A DNA stretch of 45,917 nt, from the NCBI GenBank assembly GCA_028291365.1, contig JAQGIE010000178.1:1-45917 (forward strand), read 5' to 3'. Positions 16,744-26,109 of the stretch are shown piece after piece. Made by a program: the position numbers and the translations under genes. The notes beneath the pieces are model-generated. The model searched no databases. It was given only the letters and a program-made list of their open reading frames with translations, and had not been told where the DNA came from. Within the stretch, counting starts at the first letter, position 1. Every line of letters starts with the position of its first letter. This stretch comes from Rhodospirillales bacterium (GTDB lineage Bacteria; Pseudomonadota; Alphaproteobacteria; BOG-932; Roseiterribacteraceae).

Positions 16744-18141
16744 TCAAATGTGAATCGGCCGACCATCCACGGCCAGCGCCGCTTCCTTGACCGCTTCTTC
16801 CAGCGTCGGATGCGGGTGACAGGTGCGGGCGATGTCTTCGGCCGAGCCGCCGAACTCCATCGCCAGCACGATCTCTTGAATCAGCGTGCCCGCTTCGGCG
16901 CCGATGATGTGCGCGCCGAGCACGCGGTCGGTGGTGGCGTCGGCGAGGATCTTCACGAAACCGTCGGTCGCGTTGATCGCGCGCGCGCGGCCGTTGGCGG
17001 TGAAGGGAAACTTGCCGGTCTTGTAGGCGATGCCCGCCTGCTTCAGCTGCTCTTCGCTTTTGCCGACGCTGGCCACTTCGGGGAAAGTGTAGACCACGCC
17101 CGGAATCGCGTCGTAGTCGATATGCGGCTTCTGGCCCGCGATGATTTCGGCCACCGCCATGCCTTCGTCTTCGGCCTTGTGCGCCAGCATCGGGCCCGCG
17201 ATCACGTCGCCGATCGCATAGATGTTCGCGGCACTGGTGCGAAACTGGTGATCGGTCTTGATGCGCTTCTTGTCGTCGAGCTGCACGCCCGCCGCTTCGA
17301 GACCGAGATTGTCGGCATAGGGACGACGGCCGACCGCAACCAGCACGATGTCGGCTTCGATGGTTTCCGCACTGCCGCCCGCGGCCGGCTCGACCGTCAG
17401 CGTCACGCCGTTCTTCGACGATTTGGCGCTGGTGACTTTGGTCGAGAGTTTGAACTGCATCCCCTGCTTGTTGAGGATGCGCTGCATCTGCTTCGACACT
17501 TCGCCGTCCATGCCGGGCAGGACGCGGTCGAGGAACTCGACCACCGTCACTTCGGCGCCGAGACGATGCCACACGGTGCCGAGTTCGAGACCGATATAGC
17601 CGCCGCCGATCACCACCAGCTTCTTCGGCACCGAGGTCAGTTCGAGACCGCCGGTCGACGACACGATTTTCTTCTCGTCGATCTCGATCCCGGGCAGCGA
17701 CACGACTTCGCTGCCGGTGGCGATGATGATGTGCTTGGCGGTGATGTCGCCGACGCCCTCGACGGTCAGCGTCGTCGCGTTCTTGAATCTGGCGGCGCCT
17801 TTGAGCCAGTCGATCTTGTTCTTCTTGAACAGATAGGCGACGCCGTCGACGTTGGCCTTCACCACCTTGGTGCGATGGCCCTGCATGGTCGGCAGGTCGA
17901 GCTCGACGCCGGCGACCTTGACGCCGAAGGCGCCGAGATGGTCGCGCGCCGCTTCGAACCGTTCCGACGCCGCGAGCAGCGCCTTGGACGGAATGCAGCC
18001 GACATTGAGGCAGGTGCCGCCGAGCGTTTCGCGCTTCTCGACGCAGGCGGTCTTGAAGCCGAGCTGGGCGGCCCGGATGGCGGCGACATAGCCGCCGGGC
18101 CCGGCACCGATCACCACCACGTCGTAGGACGTATCCGCCAT
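16744..18141 (-). CDS. lpd: Dihydrolipoyl dehydrogenase (E3)
   Basis: A 465-residue flavoprotein that reoxidises dihydrolipoamide of 2-oxoacid dehydrogenases with NAD. The FAD motif is VVVIGAGPGGYVAAIRAAQLG at about residues 8-28, the redox disulfide C44/C49 is in GGTCLNVGCIPSKALL, and the NAD motif VVIGGGYIGLELG is near 180. The second FAD motif is IYAIGDV, and the catalytic pair H444/E449 is in HPHPTLEEA. ATG 18141 is preceded by GGAG; ATG 18153 is an alternative, and the long frame upstream is antisense to the isoaspartyl peptidase. It belongs functionally with sucA and sucB but is separated from them by an opposite-strand gene, so it needs its own promoter in 18142-18285. Confidence 0.97.
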   Translation of the reverse strand: MADTSYDVVVIGAGPGGYVAAIRAAQLGFKTACVEKRETLGGTCLNVGCIPSKALLAASERFEAARDHLGAFGVKVAGVELDLPTMQGHRTKVVKANVDGVAYLFKKNKIDWLKGAARFKNATTLTVEGVGDITAKHIIIATGSEVVSLPGIEIDEKKIVSSTGGLELTSVPKKLVVIGGGYIGLELGTVWHRLGAEVTVVEFLDRVLPGMDGEVSKQMQRILNKQGMQFKLSTKVTSAKSSKNGVTLTVEPAAGGSAETIEADIVLVAVGRRPYADNLGLEAAGVQLDDKKRIKTDHQFRTSAANIYAIGDVIAGPMLAHKAEDEGMAVAEIIAGQKPHIDYDAIPGVVYTFPEVASVGKSEEQLKQAGIAYKTGKFPFTANGRARAINATDGFVKILADATTDRVLGAHIIGAEAGTLIQEIVLAMEFGGSAEDIARTCHPHPTLEEAVKEAALAVDGRPIHI

Positions 18142-18285
18142 CACACGCTCCATCAGATCGAGACTTCTTGTCCGGTCTGGCGGAGATAGCCTTGCCCACC
18201 CCACCGCGGCAAGGCGCGGTCCCGGATTGGCGGCGCATTGCACCCGTGCGATGCAGGCAAGGTCGCAAAAACGGAACCTGCCGCC

Positions 18286-19371
18286 ATGTTTCGAGGCCTG
18301 CTTCTCGCCCTGCTCCTGCTCGTCGCCACGCCTGCCCTCGGAGCGGCCAACGAGTCGGCGACCCAGCCATCCCCGCCCCGCCCCGCCTGGGCGGTCGTGC
18401 TGCATGGCGGCGCCGGCGTCATCGAGCGCGCCAAGCTGGATCCGGCGCTGGCGGAGGTCTACCGCAAAAGCCTCGCCGCCGCGCTGGACGCCGCCACCAC
18501 CAAGCTGGCCGCGGGCGCACCCGCGCTCGATGCGATCGAGGCCGCGATCAACATTCTCGAGGACGATCCGCTGTTCAACGCGGGGCGCGGCGCGGTCTTC
18601 ACCGAAGCGGGCAAGAACGAGCTCGACGCCGCGATCATGGACGGCAGCAATCTGAAAGCGGGCGCGGTCGCCGGCCTCACGCGCACCAAGCATCCGATCA
18701 GCCTGGCGCGCGCGGTGATGGAGAAGTCGCCGCACGTCATGCTGATCGGCGAAGGCGCCGAGACCTTCGCCAGGGAAGTCGGGCTGGAACAGGTCGACCC
18801 GTCTTATTTCTTCACCGAGCGCCGCTGGCAGGGGCTGATCGAAGCGCTGAAGAAACAGGGCCTGCCGATTCCGGCACGTCCCGCCGGCGCACCGCCCGCA
18901 CCGGCCAAGCAAGGGGCGCTGCCGCAGGACGACATCGCGACGTCGCACAAATTCGGCACGGTCGGCGTCGTCGCGCTCGACATGCGCGGCAACATCGCCG
19001 CCGGCACCTCGACCGGCGGCATCAATGCCAAGAAATGGGGCCGCGTCGGCGACGTGCCGATCATCGGTGCCGGCACTTACGCGTCGAACGAATCCTGCGC
19101 GGTGTCGGCGACGGGCGCGGGCGAGTATTTCATCCGGCTCGGCGTGGCGCGCGAGATCTGCACCTTGGTCCAGTATCGCAAGATGAGCCTGCAGGAAGCG
19201 GCCGACGAGGTGGTGCAACACCAGGTCGTGCAGCTGGGCGGCGACGGCGGCATCGTCGCGCTGACGCGTGACGGCCAGATGGTGTGGAGCTTCAACACGT
19301 CGGGCATGTACCGCGCCAGGCAACAGGCCGGCGGCAAGCCGCAGATCGGCATTTTCAAGGACGAGAAGTAG
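18286..19371 (+). CDS. iaaA: Exported isoaspartyl peptidase / L-asparaginase (plant-type, Ntn hydrolase)
   Basis: A 361-residue Ntn-hydrolase of asparaginase family 2. It cleaves itself before the catalytic threonine, T225 in SHKFGTVGVVALD, to give alpha and beta subunits. Supporting motifs are VVLHGGAGV, FNAGRGAVFTEAGKNELDA, AGTSTGGINAKKWGRVGD and IIGAGTYAS. The start at ATG 18286 gives a strong signal peptide (FRGLLLALLLLVATPALGA), so the enzyme should be periplasmic; the in-frame ATG 18238 would hide it. The enzyme removes isoaspartyl dipeptides or hydrolyses asparagine. It lies in reverse orientation between sucB and lpd, an unusual place, and is followed by tandem and palindromic repeats. 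Confidence 0.92.
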   Translation: MFRGLLLALLLLVATPALGAANESATQPSPPRPAWAVVLHGGAGVIERAKLDPALAEVYRKSLAAALDAATTKLAAGAPALDAIEAAINILEDDPLFNAGRGAVFTEAGKNELDAAIMDGSNLKAGAVAGLTRTKHPISLARAVMEKSPHVMLIGEGAETFAREVGLEQVDPSYFFTERRWQGLIEALKKQGLPIPARPAGAPPAPAKQGALPQDDIATSHKFGTVGVVALDMRGNIAAGTSTGGINAKKWGRVGDVPIIGAGTYASNESCAVSATGAGEYFIRLGVAREICTLVQYRKMSLQEAADEVVQHQVVQLGGDGGIVALTRDGQMVWSFNTSGMYRARQQAGGKPQIGIFKDEK

Positions 19372-19387
19372 GCGGCGCTCGCCTCGC

Positions 19388-19429
19388 GTTCCGTGTTCCG
19401 TGTTCCGTGTTCCGTGTTCCGTGTTCCGT
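19388..19429. repeat. Six tandem copies of GTTCCGT
   Basis: Six perfect head-to-tail copies of the 7-mer GTTCCGT, starting 16 bp after the isoaspartyl peptidase stop and running directly into the family A palindrome. A candidate variable-number repeat. Confidence 0.9.
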
Positions 19430-19510
19430 CATGCCAGGGCTTGTCCCTGGCATCCACGCGACTTCTGACTCACAAATCGCGTGGATGGCCGGGACAAGCC
19501 CGGCCATGAC
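19428..19510. repeat. Nested palindrome, family A copy 2
   Basis: Three stacked stems: ATGCCAGGG/CCCTGGCAT (19431-19439 with 19445-19453), CCACGCGA/TCGCGTGG around 19454-19484, and ATGGCCGGG/CCCGGCCAT (19485-19493 with 19499-19507). The ends GTCATG and CATGAC also pair. Same design as 1511-1580. Confidence 0.8.
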
Positions 19511-19531
19511 GATTCCTGCTGACGCACATAC

Positions 19532-19562
19532 AAAAAGGGCCGCGTCGTTTCCGACGCGGCCC
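19532..19562 (-). terminator. Intrinsic terminator of sucB
   Basis: Perfect 11-bp stem GGGCCGCGTCG (19537-19547) with CGACGCGGCCC (19552-19562), tetraloop, and five T on the minus strand (19532-19536). It lies 20 bp past the sucB stop. Confidence 0.9.
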
Positions 19563-19582
19563 TCGTTTCGACGTGACGTCGA

Positions 19583-20809
19583 TCAGACTTCCAGCAGCAA
19601 CCGCTGCGGCGCTTCGATCGCTTCCTTGATCTTGACCAAGGCGGTGACGGCTTCGCGGCCGTCGATGAGGCGGTGGTCGTAGGTCAGCGCCAGATACATC
19701 ATCGGGCGAATCTCGACTTTGCCGCCGATCGCGACCGGGCGCTCCTGCGTCTTGTGCATGCCGAGGATCGCCGCCTGCGGCGGGTTGATGATCGGCGTCG
19801 ACAACAGCGAGCCGAACACGCCGCCATTGGTGATGGTGAACGTTCCCCCCTGCAGCTCGTCGATCGCGAGCTTGCCGTCGCGGGCGCGCGTGCCGAGATC
19901 GACGATTTCCTTCTCGATCTGCGCCATCGACTTCTGGTCGGCGTCGCGAACGACGGGCACCACGAGTCCGGTCGGCGTCGAGACCGCGACACCGATGTCG
20001 TAGTAATTCTTGTAGACGATGTCGGTGCCGTCGATTTCGGCATTGACCGCCGGGATCGCCTTGAGCGCGGCGATCGACGCCTTCACGAAGAAGGACATGA
20101 AGCCGAGCTTGGTGCCGTGCTTCTTCTCGAACGCTTCTTTGTATTCGTTGCGCAGCGCCAGGATGGCGCTCATGTCGACTTCGTTGAACGTCGTCAGCAG
20201 CGCCGCGTTGTTCTGCGCTTCTTTCAGACGTTCGGCGATGCGCTGGCGCAGGCGCGTCATGCGCACCCGCTCCTCACGCGCCGCCTGGCTGCGCGGGCCG
20301 CTCGGCGCGGGCGGGGCTTTCGCCGCAGGTACAGCGGCCGGCGCCGAAGCAGGCGCTGCCAGCACGTCGCCCTTGGTCACGCGGCCGTCTTTGCCGGTGC
20401 CCTGCACCAACGTCAGATCGACGCCCTTCTCGTCCGCGATCTTGCGCGCGGCCGGACCTGATTGCGGCGCACCGCCAGCGGGCGCAGCGGGTGCAGCAGC
20501 AGCCGGCGCGGGCGCCGGGGCCGGCGCGGCTTTCGCGGCTGCGGGCGCAGCAGCGGCCGGCTTCGCAGCCGCACCGCCTTCACCGATCATGCCGAGCGTC
20601 GCGCCGACGCCGACCGTGTCGCCTTCTTTGGCCGTGATCTCGGTCAGGGTGCCGGCCGAGGTCGCGTTGACTTCGAGCGTGACCTTGTCGGTTTCGAGTT
20701 CGACGATCGGATCGTCGACCGCGATCGCGTCACCGGCCTTCTTCAGCCAACGCGACACGGTCGCTTCGGTCACCGACTCGCCCAACGTGGGCACTTTGAT
20801 CTCGGCCAT
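19583..20809 (-). CDS. sucB: 2-oxoglutarate dehydrogenase E2, dihydrolipoyl succinyltransferase
   Basis: A 408-residue E2 core of the 2-oxoglutarate dehydrogenase complex. One lipoyl domain occupies residues 1-77, with the lipoylated K42 in [13 protein letters not shown] long alanine/proline-rich linker follows (about 78-115), then the E1/E3-binding domain at about 115-150 ([20 protein letters not shown]), a second flexible linker and the catalytic domain. The active-site motif HRLIDG has H379 and D383 near the C-terminus. It lies 12 bp after sucA on the same strand and is closed by a strong terminator. Start ATG 20809 gives the standard [16 protein letters not shown] opening. Confidence 0.97.
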   Translation of the reverse strand: MAEIKVPTLGESVTEATVSRWLKKAGDAIAVDDPIVELETDKVTLEVNATSAGTLTEITAKEGDTVGVGATLGMIGEGGAAAKPAAAAPAAAKAAPAPAPAPAAAAPAAPAGGAPQSGPAARKIADEKGVDLTLVQGTGKDGRVTKGDVLAAPASAPAAVPAAKAPPAPSGPRSQAAREERVRMTRLRQRIAERLKEAQNNAALLTTFNEVDMSAILALRNEYKEAFEKKHGTKLGFMSFFVKASIAALKAIPAVNAEIDGTDIVYKNYYDIGVAVSTPTGLVVPVVRDADQKSMAQIEKEIVDLGTRARDGKLAIDELQGGTFTITNGGVFGSLLSTPIINPPQAAILGMHKTQERPVAIGGKVEIRPMMYLALTYDHRLIDGREAVTALVKIKEAIEAPQRLLLEV

Positions 20810-20821
20810 CTTTGATGATCC

Positions 20822-23746
20822 TTATTTTCCGACCAGAGCGGCTTCGATGAGCGCAGCCTGCTCGAGATTGTGTTTCTTCAGCAGACCGGTCGCGGTCGCG
20901 GCGGCTTCGCTGCGGCCGGCATAGGCCGGGCGCTTGGCCTTGCCGCCGAGCTTGGCCAAGGTCGCTTCGAGACGGCGGTCGATCCAGTACCAGGCGCCCT
21001 GGTTTTCCGGTTCTTCCTGACACCAGACCACGTCGGCGTTGGGATACTTCTTGAGTTCGCGCAGCAGCGGCTCTTCCGGATAGGGATAGAGCTGCTCGAC
21101 GCGCACCAGGGCCACGTCGTCGAGCTTGCGCGCTTCGCGGTCGGCGAGCAGGTCGTAATAGACCTTGCCCGAGCACAGCACGACACGACGCACCTTCTTG
21201 GCATCCAGCGCATCGCGTTCCGCAAGAACGCGATGGAAAGAACTCCCCTCGGCGAAATCCTTCAGCGGCGACACCGCCAGCTTGTGACGCAGCAGCGATT
21301 TCGGCGTCATCACCACGAGCGGCTTGCGGAAGGTGCGGCGGATCTGGCGGCGCAGCACGTGGAAATAGTTGGCCGGCGTGGTGCAGTTCACCACCTGCCA
21401 ATTGTCTTCGCCCGACATCTGCAGGAAGCGTTCGAGACGCGCCGACGAATGTTCGGGGCCCTGGCCCTCGTAGCCGTGCGGCAGCAGCAGCACGAGACCC
21501 GACATGCGCAGCCACTTGGATTCGCCGCTCGACACGAACTGGTCGAAAATCGGCTGCGCCATGTTGGCGAAATCGCCGAACTGCGCTTCCCAGCACACCA
21601 GCGCCTTGGGCTCGGCCAGCGACACACCGTATTCGAAACCGACCACCGCCAGTTCCGACAGCGGACTGTCATGCACTTCGAACGTGGCCTGGGCCGGATC
21701 GACATGCTGCAGCGAGATGTAGCGCTGCTCGCTGTCCTGGTCGTGCAGCACCGCATGACGCTGGCTGAACGTGCCGCGGCCGGCATCCTGGCCCGACAGA
21801 CGAACCGGCGTGCCTTCGGCCACCAGCGAACCCAAGGCGAGCGCTTCGCCCGTCGCCCAGTCGATCCCTTCGCCGGTCTCGAACATCTTCGCCTTGGCCT
21901 GCAGCTGGCGCGCGATCTTGGGATTGACCGCGAAACCTTCGGGAATGCGCGTCAGCGCCTCGCCGATCTTTTTCAGCTCTTTCGCCGGCACCGCGGTTTC
22001 GCCGCGACGGTCGCCGTCCTTCGCCGTTTCCAGGCCGCTCCATGCGCCTTCGAGCCAGTCGGCCTTGTTCGGCTTGTAGCTGGTGGCGGCTTCGAACTCG
22101 GCTTCGAGCTTGGCCTGGAAGTCGGTGACCAGCCGGTCGGCATCGCCCGGCTGCAGCAGGCCTTCGGCTTCGAGACGCTTGGCGTAGATCTCGCGCGTCG
22201 ACGGATGGTCCTTGATCACGCGATACATGATCGGCTGCGTGAAGGCCGGTTCGTCGCCTTCGTTGTGACCGAAGCGGCGATAGCAGAACATGTCGACGAC
22301 GACGTCTTTCTTGAAGCGCTGGCGGAACTCCGTCGCGATGCGCGCGACATGGACCACCGCTTCGGGGTCGTCGCCGTTCACGTGGAAGATCGGCGCCTGC
22401 ACCATCTTGGCGACGTCGGTGCTGTACGGACCCGAACGCGAATAGCTGGGCGTGGTGGTGAAGCCGATCTGGTTGTTCACCACGACATGCATGCAGCCGC
22501 CGACGCGATAGCCTTTCAGCTCGCTCAGCATCATCGATTCGGCGACCACGCCCTGGCCCGCGAACGCGGCGTCGCCGTGCAGGATCAGCGGCAGCACCTG
22601 GCCGCGTTCGGTGTCGCCAAGCTGCATCTGCTTGGCGCGCGCCTTGCCGAGCACGACCGGGTTGACGACTTCGAGATGCGACGGGTTCGGGTTCAGCGAC
22701 AGATGGATCGTGTTGCCGTCGAAGTCGCGGTCGGACGAGGTGCCGAGATGGTATTTGACGTCGCCCGAACCCTGCACGTCTTCGGGTTTGGCGGCGTTGC
22801 CCTGGAACTCGCTGAAGATCGCGTGGAACGGCTTCAGCAGCACGTTGGTCAGCACGTTGAGGCGGCCGCGATGCGCCATGCCGACGACGATTTCCTTCAC
22901 GCCGAGCTGGCCGCCGCGCTTCATGATCTGTTCGATCAGCGGCACCATGGCTTCGCCGCCGTCGATGCCGAACCGCTTGGTGCCGACATATTTGGTGCCG
23001 AGGAAACGCTCGAACGTTTCGGCCGCGGTCAGGCGCTCGAGGATGGCGCGCTTGCCCTCGGGCGTGAACTCGGTCGCGTTGTCGATCGTCTCGATACGTT
23101 GCTGGATCCAGAGCCGTTGGTCGGGCTCCTGGATGTGCATGTATTCGACGCCGACATGGCCGCAATAGGTGCGGCGCAGGCGGTCGATGATCTGGCGCAA
23201 GGTCGGCGTCGTGGTGCCGAGGCTGAGAATGTCGTCGATGAAAATCGGCCGATCGAGATCGGCGTCGGTGAAGCCGTAGGTCGCCGGATCGAGGTCCGGA
23301 TTCATCCTGGGCTTTTCGAGTCCGAGCGGATCGAGCTGCGCCAGCAGATGACCGCGCACGCGATAGGCGCGGATCAGCAGCCAGGCGCGCAGCGAAATCT
23401 TGATCTCTTCGGGCGAGACGCCGGCGCCCGCGCCGTCGGCCGCCTTGCCGTTGGGCTTGGCGCCTTTCGGCGGCGCTTCAACCGGTTCTTTGGGCTTGGG
23501 CGGCGTCCAGCTGGGACCGTTCAGGTCGGCGAGGACCGAACGTTCGTCGTCGCCGAGCGACTGGAAGAGGTTACGCCAGCTCGGCTCGACCGCGTTGGGG
23601 TCGCGCAGGAAGCGGGCATAGAGGTCGGCCACGAAGGTCGGGTCGACGCCGGAAAGGAAGGAAGAGGTGGAATCCATGTCCGAAGCGGCGGGGCCAACGG
23701 CTCCGCGCGCCCTCTCGAGAAGGTCTGCGATAGGGGTCGAGGACAT
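20822..23746 (-). CDS. sucA: 2-oxoglutarate dehydrogenase E1 component
   Basis: A 974-residue thiamine-diphosphate enzyme that decarboxylates 2-oxoglutarate and succinylates the lipoyl group of SucB. The family N-terminus SFLSGVDPTFVADLYARFL starts near residue 28 and mediates binding to E2. ThDP-domain motifs include VVGMAHRGRLNVL, LILHGDAAFAGQGVVAESM near residue 390, and VVNNQIGFTTTP. The C-terminal part has the transketolase-like pyrimidine domain (RGTFSQRHAVLHDQ) and ends in KHNLEQAALIEAALVGK. I use ATG 23746, which has AGGA upstream; ATG 23677 (MDSTSSFLSG) is possible but lacks a Shine-Dalgarno. A hairpin terminator lies between sucD and sucA, so sucAB probably has its own promoter. Confidence 0.97.
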   Translation of the reverse strand: MSSTPIADLLERARGAVGPAASDMDSTSSFLSGVDPTFVADLYARFLRDPNAVEPSWRNLFQSLGDDERSVLADLNGPSWTPPKPKEPVEAPPKGAKPNGKAADGAGAGVSPEEIKISLRAWLLIRAYRVRGHLLAQLDPLGLEKPRMNPDLDPATYGFTDADLDRPIFIDDILSLGTTTPTLRQIIDRLRRTYCGHVGVEYMHIQEPDQRLWIQQRIETIDNATEFTPEGKRAILERLTAAETFERFLGTKYVGTKRFGIDGGEAMVPLIEQIMKRGGQLGVKEIVVGMAHRGRLNVLTNVLLKPFHAIFSEFQGNAAKPEDVQGSGDVKYHLGTSSDRDFDGNTIHLSLNPNPSHLEVVNPVVLGKARAKQMQLGDTERGQVLPLILHGDAAFAGQGVVAESMMLSELKGYRVGGCMHVVVNNQIGFTTTPSYSRSGPYSTDVAKMVQAPIFHVNGDDPEAVVHVARIATEFRQRFKKDVVVDMFCYRRFGHNEGDEPAFTQPIMYRVIKDHPSTREIYAKRLEAEGLLQPGDADRLVTDFQAKLEAEFEAATSYKPNKADWLEGAWSGLETAKDGDRRGETAVPAKELKKIGEALTRIPEGFAVNPKIARQLQAKAKMFETGEGIDWATGEALALGSLVAEGTPVRLSGQDAGRGTFSQRHAVLHDQDSEQRYISLQHVDPAQATFEVHDSPLSELAVVGFEYGVSLAEPKALVCWEAQFGDFANMAQPIFDQFVSSGESKWLRMSGLVLLLPHGYEGQGPEHSSARLERFLQMSGEDNWQVVNCTTPANYFHVLRRQIRRTFRKPLVVMTPKSLLRHKLAVSPLKDFAEGSSFHRVLAERDALDAKKVRRVVLCSGKVYYDLLADREARKLDDVALVRVEQLYPYPEEPLLRELKKYPNADVVWCQEEPENQGAWYWIDRRLEATLAKLGGKAKRPAYAGRSEAAATATGLLKKHNLEQAALIEAALVGK

Positions 23747-23775
23747 AGCAAGTCCTGCCCGATACTTGAAGGCCG

Positions 23776-23880
23776 TGTTGCCCGCGAAAGCGGAGACCCA
23801 GCTACGACCTGTCAGGCTGACTCGAATTCAGCGACCGCCTACCGGCCCCTCGATCCAAGCTTCCGCCTGGACGACACGAA
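23776..23880. repeat. Degraded composite element, family C copy
   Basis: Left half TTGCCCGCGAAAGCGGAGACCC (23779 onward) and right half CGATCCAAGCTTCCGCCTGG (about 23850-23870) match the element at 8165-8262 in order, but the stems are eroded. It fills most of the sucD-sucA gap. Confidence 0.45.
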
Positions 23881-23911
23881 AACGCGCCGCCCGCCCGGTG
23901 CCGAACATGAA

Positions 23912-23938
23912 AGAGCCCGGCCTGTCGCCAGGCCGGGC
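23912..23938 (-). terminator. Intrinsic terminator or attenuator after sucD
   Basis: Perfect 10-bp stem GCCCGGCCTG (23915-23924) with CAGGCCGGGC (23929-23938); on the minus strand the loop is GCGA and TCTTTC follows. It lies 37 bp past the sucD stop. The T run is short, so partial read-through into sucA is possible. Confidence 0.7.
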
Positions 23939-23974
23939 GCTCATTTCATTTCACAGTCGGCGCTCGAGGACCGA

Positions 23975-24850
23975 TCAGCCCTTCATCGCCTTCAGCATGG
24001 TCTGGCCCAGCGAGGCCGGGCTTTCACTGACATGGATGCCGGCTTCGCGCATGGCCGCGATCTTGTGATCGGCGGTGTCGGCGCCGCCCGAGATCACTGC
24101 GCCGGCATGACCCATGCGGCGGCCCGGCGGGGCGGTGCGGCCGGCGATGAAGCCGACCACCGGCTTCTTTGACTTCATGGCCTTCACGTATTCGGCGCCT
24201 TTGATTTCGGCGTCGCCGCCGATTTCGCCGATCATGATCACGCCTTCGGTTTCCGGATCGGCGAAGAACATCTCGAGACACTCGACGAAATCGGTGCCGT
24301 TGACCGGATCACCGCCGATGCCGATGCAGGTCGTCTGGCCGAGCCCCGCGGCGGTGGTCTGCGCCACCGCTTCGTAGGTCAGCGTGCCCGAACGCGAGAC
24401 GATGCCGATCTTGCCGCGCTTGTGGATGTGGCCCGGCATGATGCCGATCTTGCACGCGTCGGGCGTGATGACGCCCGGGCAGTTCGGCCCGATCAGGCGC
24501 GACTTCGAGCCCGCGAGCACGCGCTTGACCTCGACCATGTCGAGCACCGGGATGCCTTCGGTGATGCAGACGACGAGCGGGATTTCCGCGTCGACCGCTT
24601 CGAGGATCGCGTCGGCCGCGAAGGCCGCCGGAACGTAGATCACGCTGGCCGTGGCGCCGGTCTTCTTGACCGCGTCATGCACCGTGTCGAACACTGGCAG
24701 GTCGAGATGCTTGGTGCCGCCTTTGCCCGGCGTCACGCCGCCGACCATCTGCGTGCCGTAGGCGATCGCCTGCTCGCTGTGGAACGTGCCCTGCGCGCCG
24801 GTGAAACCCTGGCAGATGACTTTTGTATTCTTGTCGACGAGAACGGCCAT
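23975..24850 (-). CDS. sucD: Succinyl-CoA synthetase, alpha subunit
   Basis: A 291-residue CoA-binding alpha subunit. It opens with the family sequence [29 protein letters not shown] and has [12 protein letters not shown] and the active-site histidine H248 in [11 protein letters not shown], which is phosphorylated during the reaction. With SucC it converts succinyl-CoA to succinate and makes a nucleoside triphosphate. The length equals the standard. It lies 89 bp downstream of sucC, a gap filled by a two-hairpin repeat and larger than the few bases usual between these genes. Confidence 0.97.
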   Translation of the reverse strand: MAVLVDKNTKVICQGFTGAQGTFHSEQAIAYGTQMVGGVTPGKGGTKHLDLPVFDTVHDAVKKTGATASVIYVPAAFAADAILEAVDAEIPLVVCITEGIPVLDMVEVKRVLAGSKSRLIGPNCPGVITPDACKIGIMPGHIHKRGKIGIVSRSGTLTYEAVAQTTAAGLGQTTCIGIGGDPVNGTDFVECLEMFFADPETEGVIMIGEIGGDAEIKGAEYVKAMKSKKPVVGFIAGRTAPPGRRMGHAGAVISGGADTADHKIAAMREAGIHVSESPASLGQTMLKAMKG

Positions 24851-24863
24851 GGTGTCGTCCTAT

Positions 24864-24938
24864 TCCCCGCGGAAGCGGGGATCCATTTTTGGTTGAGCGT
24901 ACGTCGGATGGAAGCCTGGACCCCCGCTTTCGCGGGGG
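24864..24938. repeat. Composite two-hairpin element, family C copy, inside the sucC-sucD gap
   Basis: Left hairpin CCCCGC-GGAA-GCGGGG (24865-24880) and right hairpin CCCCCGC-TTTC-GCGGGGG (24921-24938). The right arm touches the sucC stop codon at 24940-24942. It would be transcribed within the sucCD message and could affect its stability. Confidence 0.7.
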
Positions 24939-24939
24939 G

Positions 24940-26109
24940 CTAAGCGGCCTCCTTCACGGCCTTCACGACCTTGTCGGCCGCGTCGGCCAGATCGTTCGCG
25001 GCGATGATCTTGAGGCCGCTTTCATTCAGGATCTTCTTGCCCAGCTCGACATTGGTGCCTTCGAGGCGAACCACGAGCGGCACGTGCAGCGACACTTCGC
25101 GGGCCGCCGCGACGACGCCTTCGGCGATGACGTCGCAGCGCATGATGCCGCCGAAAATATTCACCAGAATGCCTTCGACGTTGGGATCCGACAGGATCAG
25201 CTTGAACGCGGTCGTGACCCGCTCACGCGTGGCGCCGCCGCCGACATCGAGGAAGTTGGCAGGATCGCCGCCATACAGCTTGATGATGTCCATGGTCGCC
25301 ATCGCGAGGCCCGCGCCGTTGACCATGCAGCCGATATTGCCGTCCAGCTTGACGTAGTTGAGCTGGTGCTTGCCGGCTTCGAGTTCGATCGGATCTTCTT
25401 CCGACTCGTCGCGCAGCGCTTCGACGTTCGGGTGCCGGTAGAGCGCGTTGTCGTCGAAATTCATCTTCGCATCGAGCGCGATGATGTCGCCGGCGCCGGT
25501 GACGACCAGCGGGTTGATTTCGACCTGGCTCGCATCGAGATCGACGAAAGCGCGGTAGATGCCGGTCAGGAACTTGACCGCGGCATTGACCTGCTTGCCT
25601 TCCAGCTTCAGCGCGAAGGCGACTTCGCGCGCGTGGTACGGCATCAGGCCGGTGACCGGGTCGATCGCGACCTTGAGGATGCGCTCGGGATGCGCGTGCG
25701 CGACTTCCTCGATCTCCATGCCGCCTTCGGTCGAAGCGATCACGGTGACGCGCGAGGTGGCGCGGTCGAGCAGCAGCGACAGATACAGTTCGCGTTTGAT
25801 GTCGCAGCCTTCCTCGATATAGACGCGCTTCACTTCGCGTCCTTCGGGGCCGGTCTGGGGCGTGATCAGCACCTTGCCGAGCATCGATTCCGTGGTGGCG
25901 TGAACCTCGTCGAGGCTCTTCACGACCTTGACGCCGCCGGCCTTGCCGCGGCCGCCGGCATGGATCTGGGCTTTGACGACCCAGACGGGCCCGCCGAGCT
26001 GGGAGGCGACCTCAGTCGCTTCGCGCGGCGTGTAAGCGACGCCGCCGCGAGGCACCGCGACGCCGTACTCCTTCAACAGGCCCTTGGCCTGATACTCGTG
26101 AATGTTCAT
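24940..26109 (-). CDS. sucC: Succinyl-CoA synthetase, beta subunit
   Basis: A 389-residue ATP-grasp subunit that binds nucleotide and succinate. The start [22 protein letters not shown] is the family start, and ATG 26109 has AGGA upstream; the frame is open to 26268 but those residues do not fit. Visible motifs are [20 protein letters not shown] in the ATP-grasp fold, LEINPL-type sequence [10 protein letters not shown], and [20 protein letters not shown] with LDVGGGA in the C-terminal CoA-ligase domain. It precedes sucD in the usual order. The upstream neighbour on the same strand is a DUF5996 gene, not mdh directly. Confidence 0.97.
   Translation of the reverse strand: MNIHEYQAKGLLKEYGVAVPRGGVAYTPREATEVASQLGGPVWVVKAQIHAGGRGKAGGVKVVKSLDEVHATTESMLGKVLITPQTGPEGREVKRVYIEEGCDIKRELYLSLLLDRATSRVTVIASTEGGMEIEEVAHAHPERILKVAIDPVTGLMPYHAREVAFALKLEGKQVNAAVKFLTGIYRAFVDLDASQVEINPLVVTGAGDIIALDAKMNFDDNALYRHPNVEALRDESEEDPIELEAGKHQLNYVKLDGNIGCMVNGAGLAMATMDIIKLYGGDPANFLDVGGGATRERVTTAFKLILSDPNVEGILVNIFGGIMRCDVIAEGVVAAAREVSLHVPLVVRLEGTNVELGKKILNESGLKIIAANDLADAADKVVKAVKEAA

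Noticed and set aside
14659-18189. An 1,176-codon plus-strand open frame opposite the GT-C gene and lpd
   Set aside because: It is antisense to two well-supported genes; its translation is rich in Arg, Gln and His, typical of the reverse frame in high-GC DNA, with no domain.
18142-19323. N-terminal extension of Lpd by about 390 residues
   Set aside because: It is antisense to the isoaspartyl peptidase gene. The canonical Lpd start with a Shine-Dalgarno is at 18141.
19388-19429. A CRISPR or iteron-type replication origin
   Set aside because: The units are 7 bp without spacers, and there is no replication initiator gene or DnaA-box cluster.
20870-24172. A 1,100-codon plus-strand open frame opposite sucA and sucD
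   Set aside because: It mirrors sucA, whose identity is certain. Long antisense frames are expected at this GC content.
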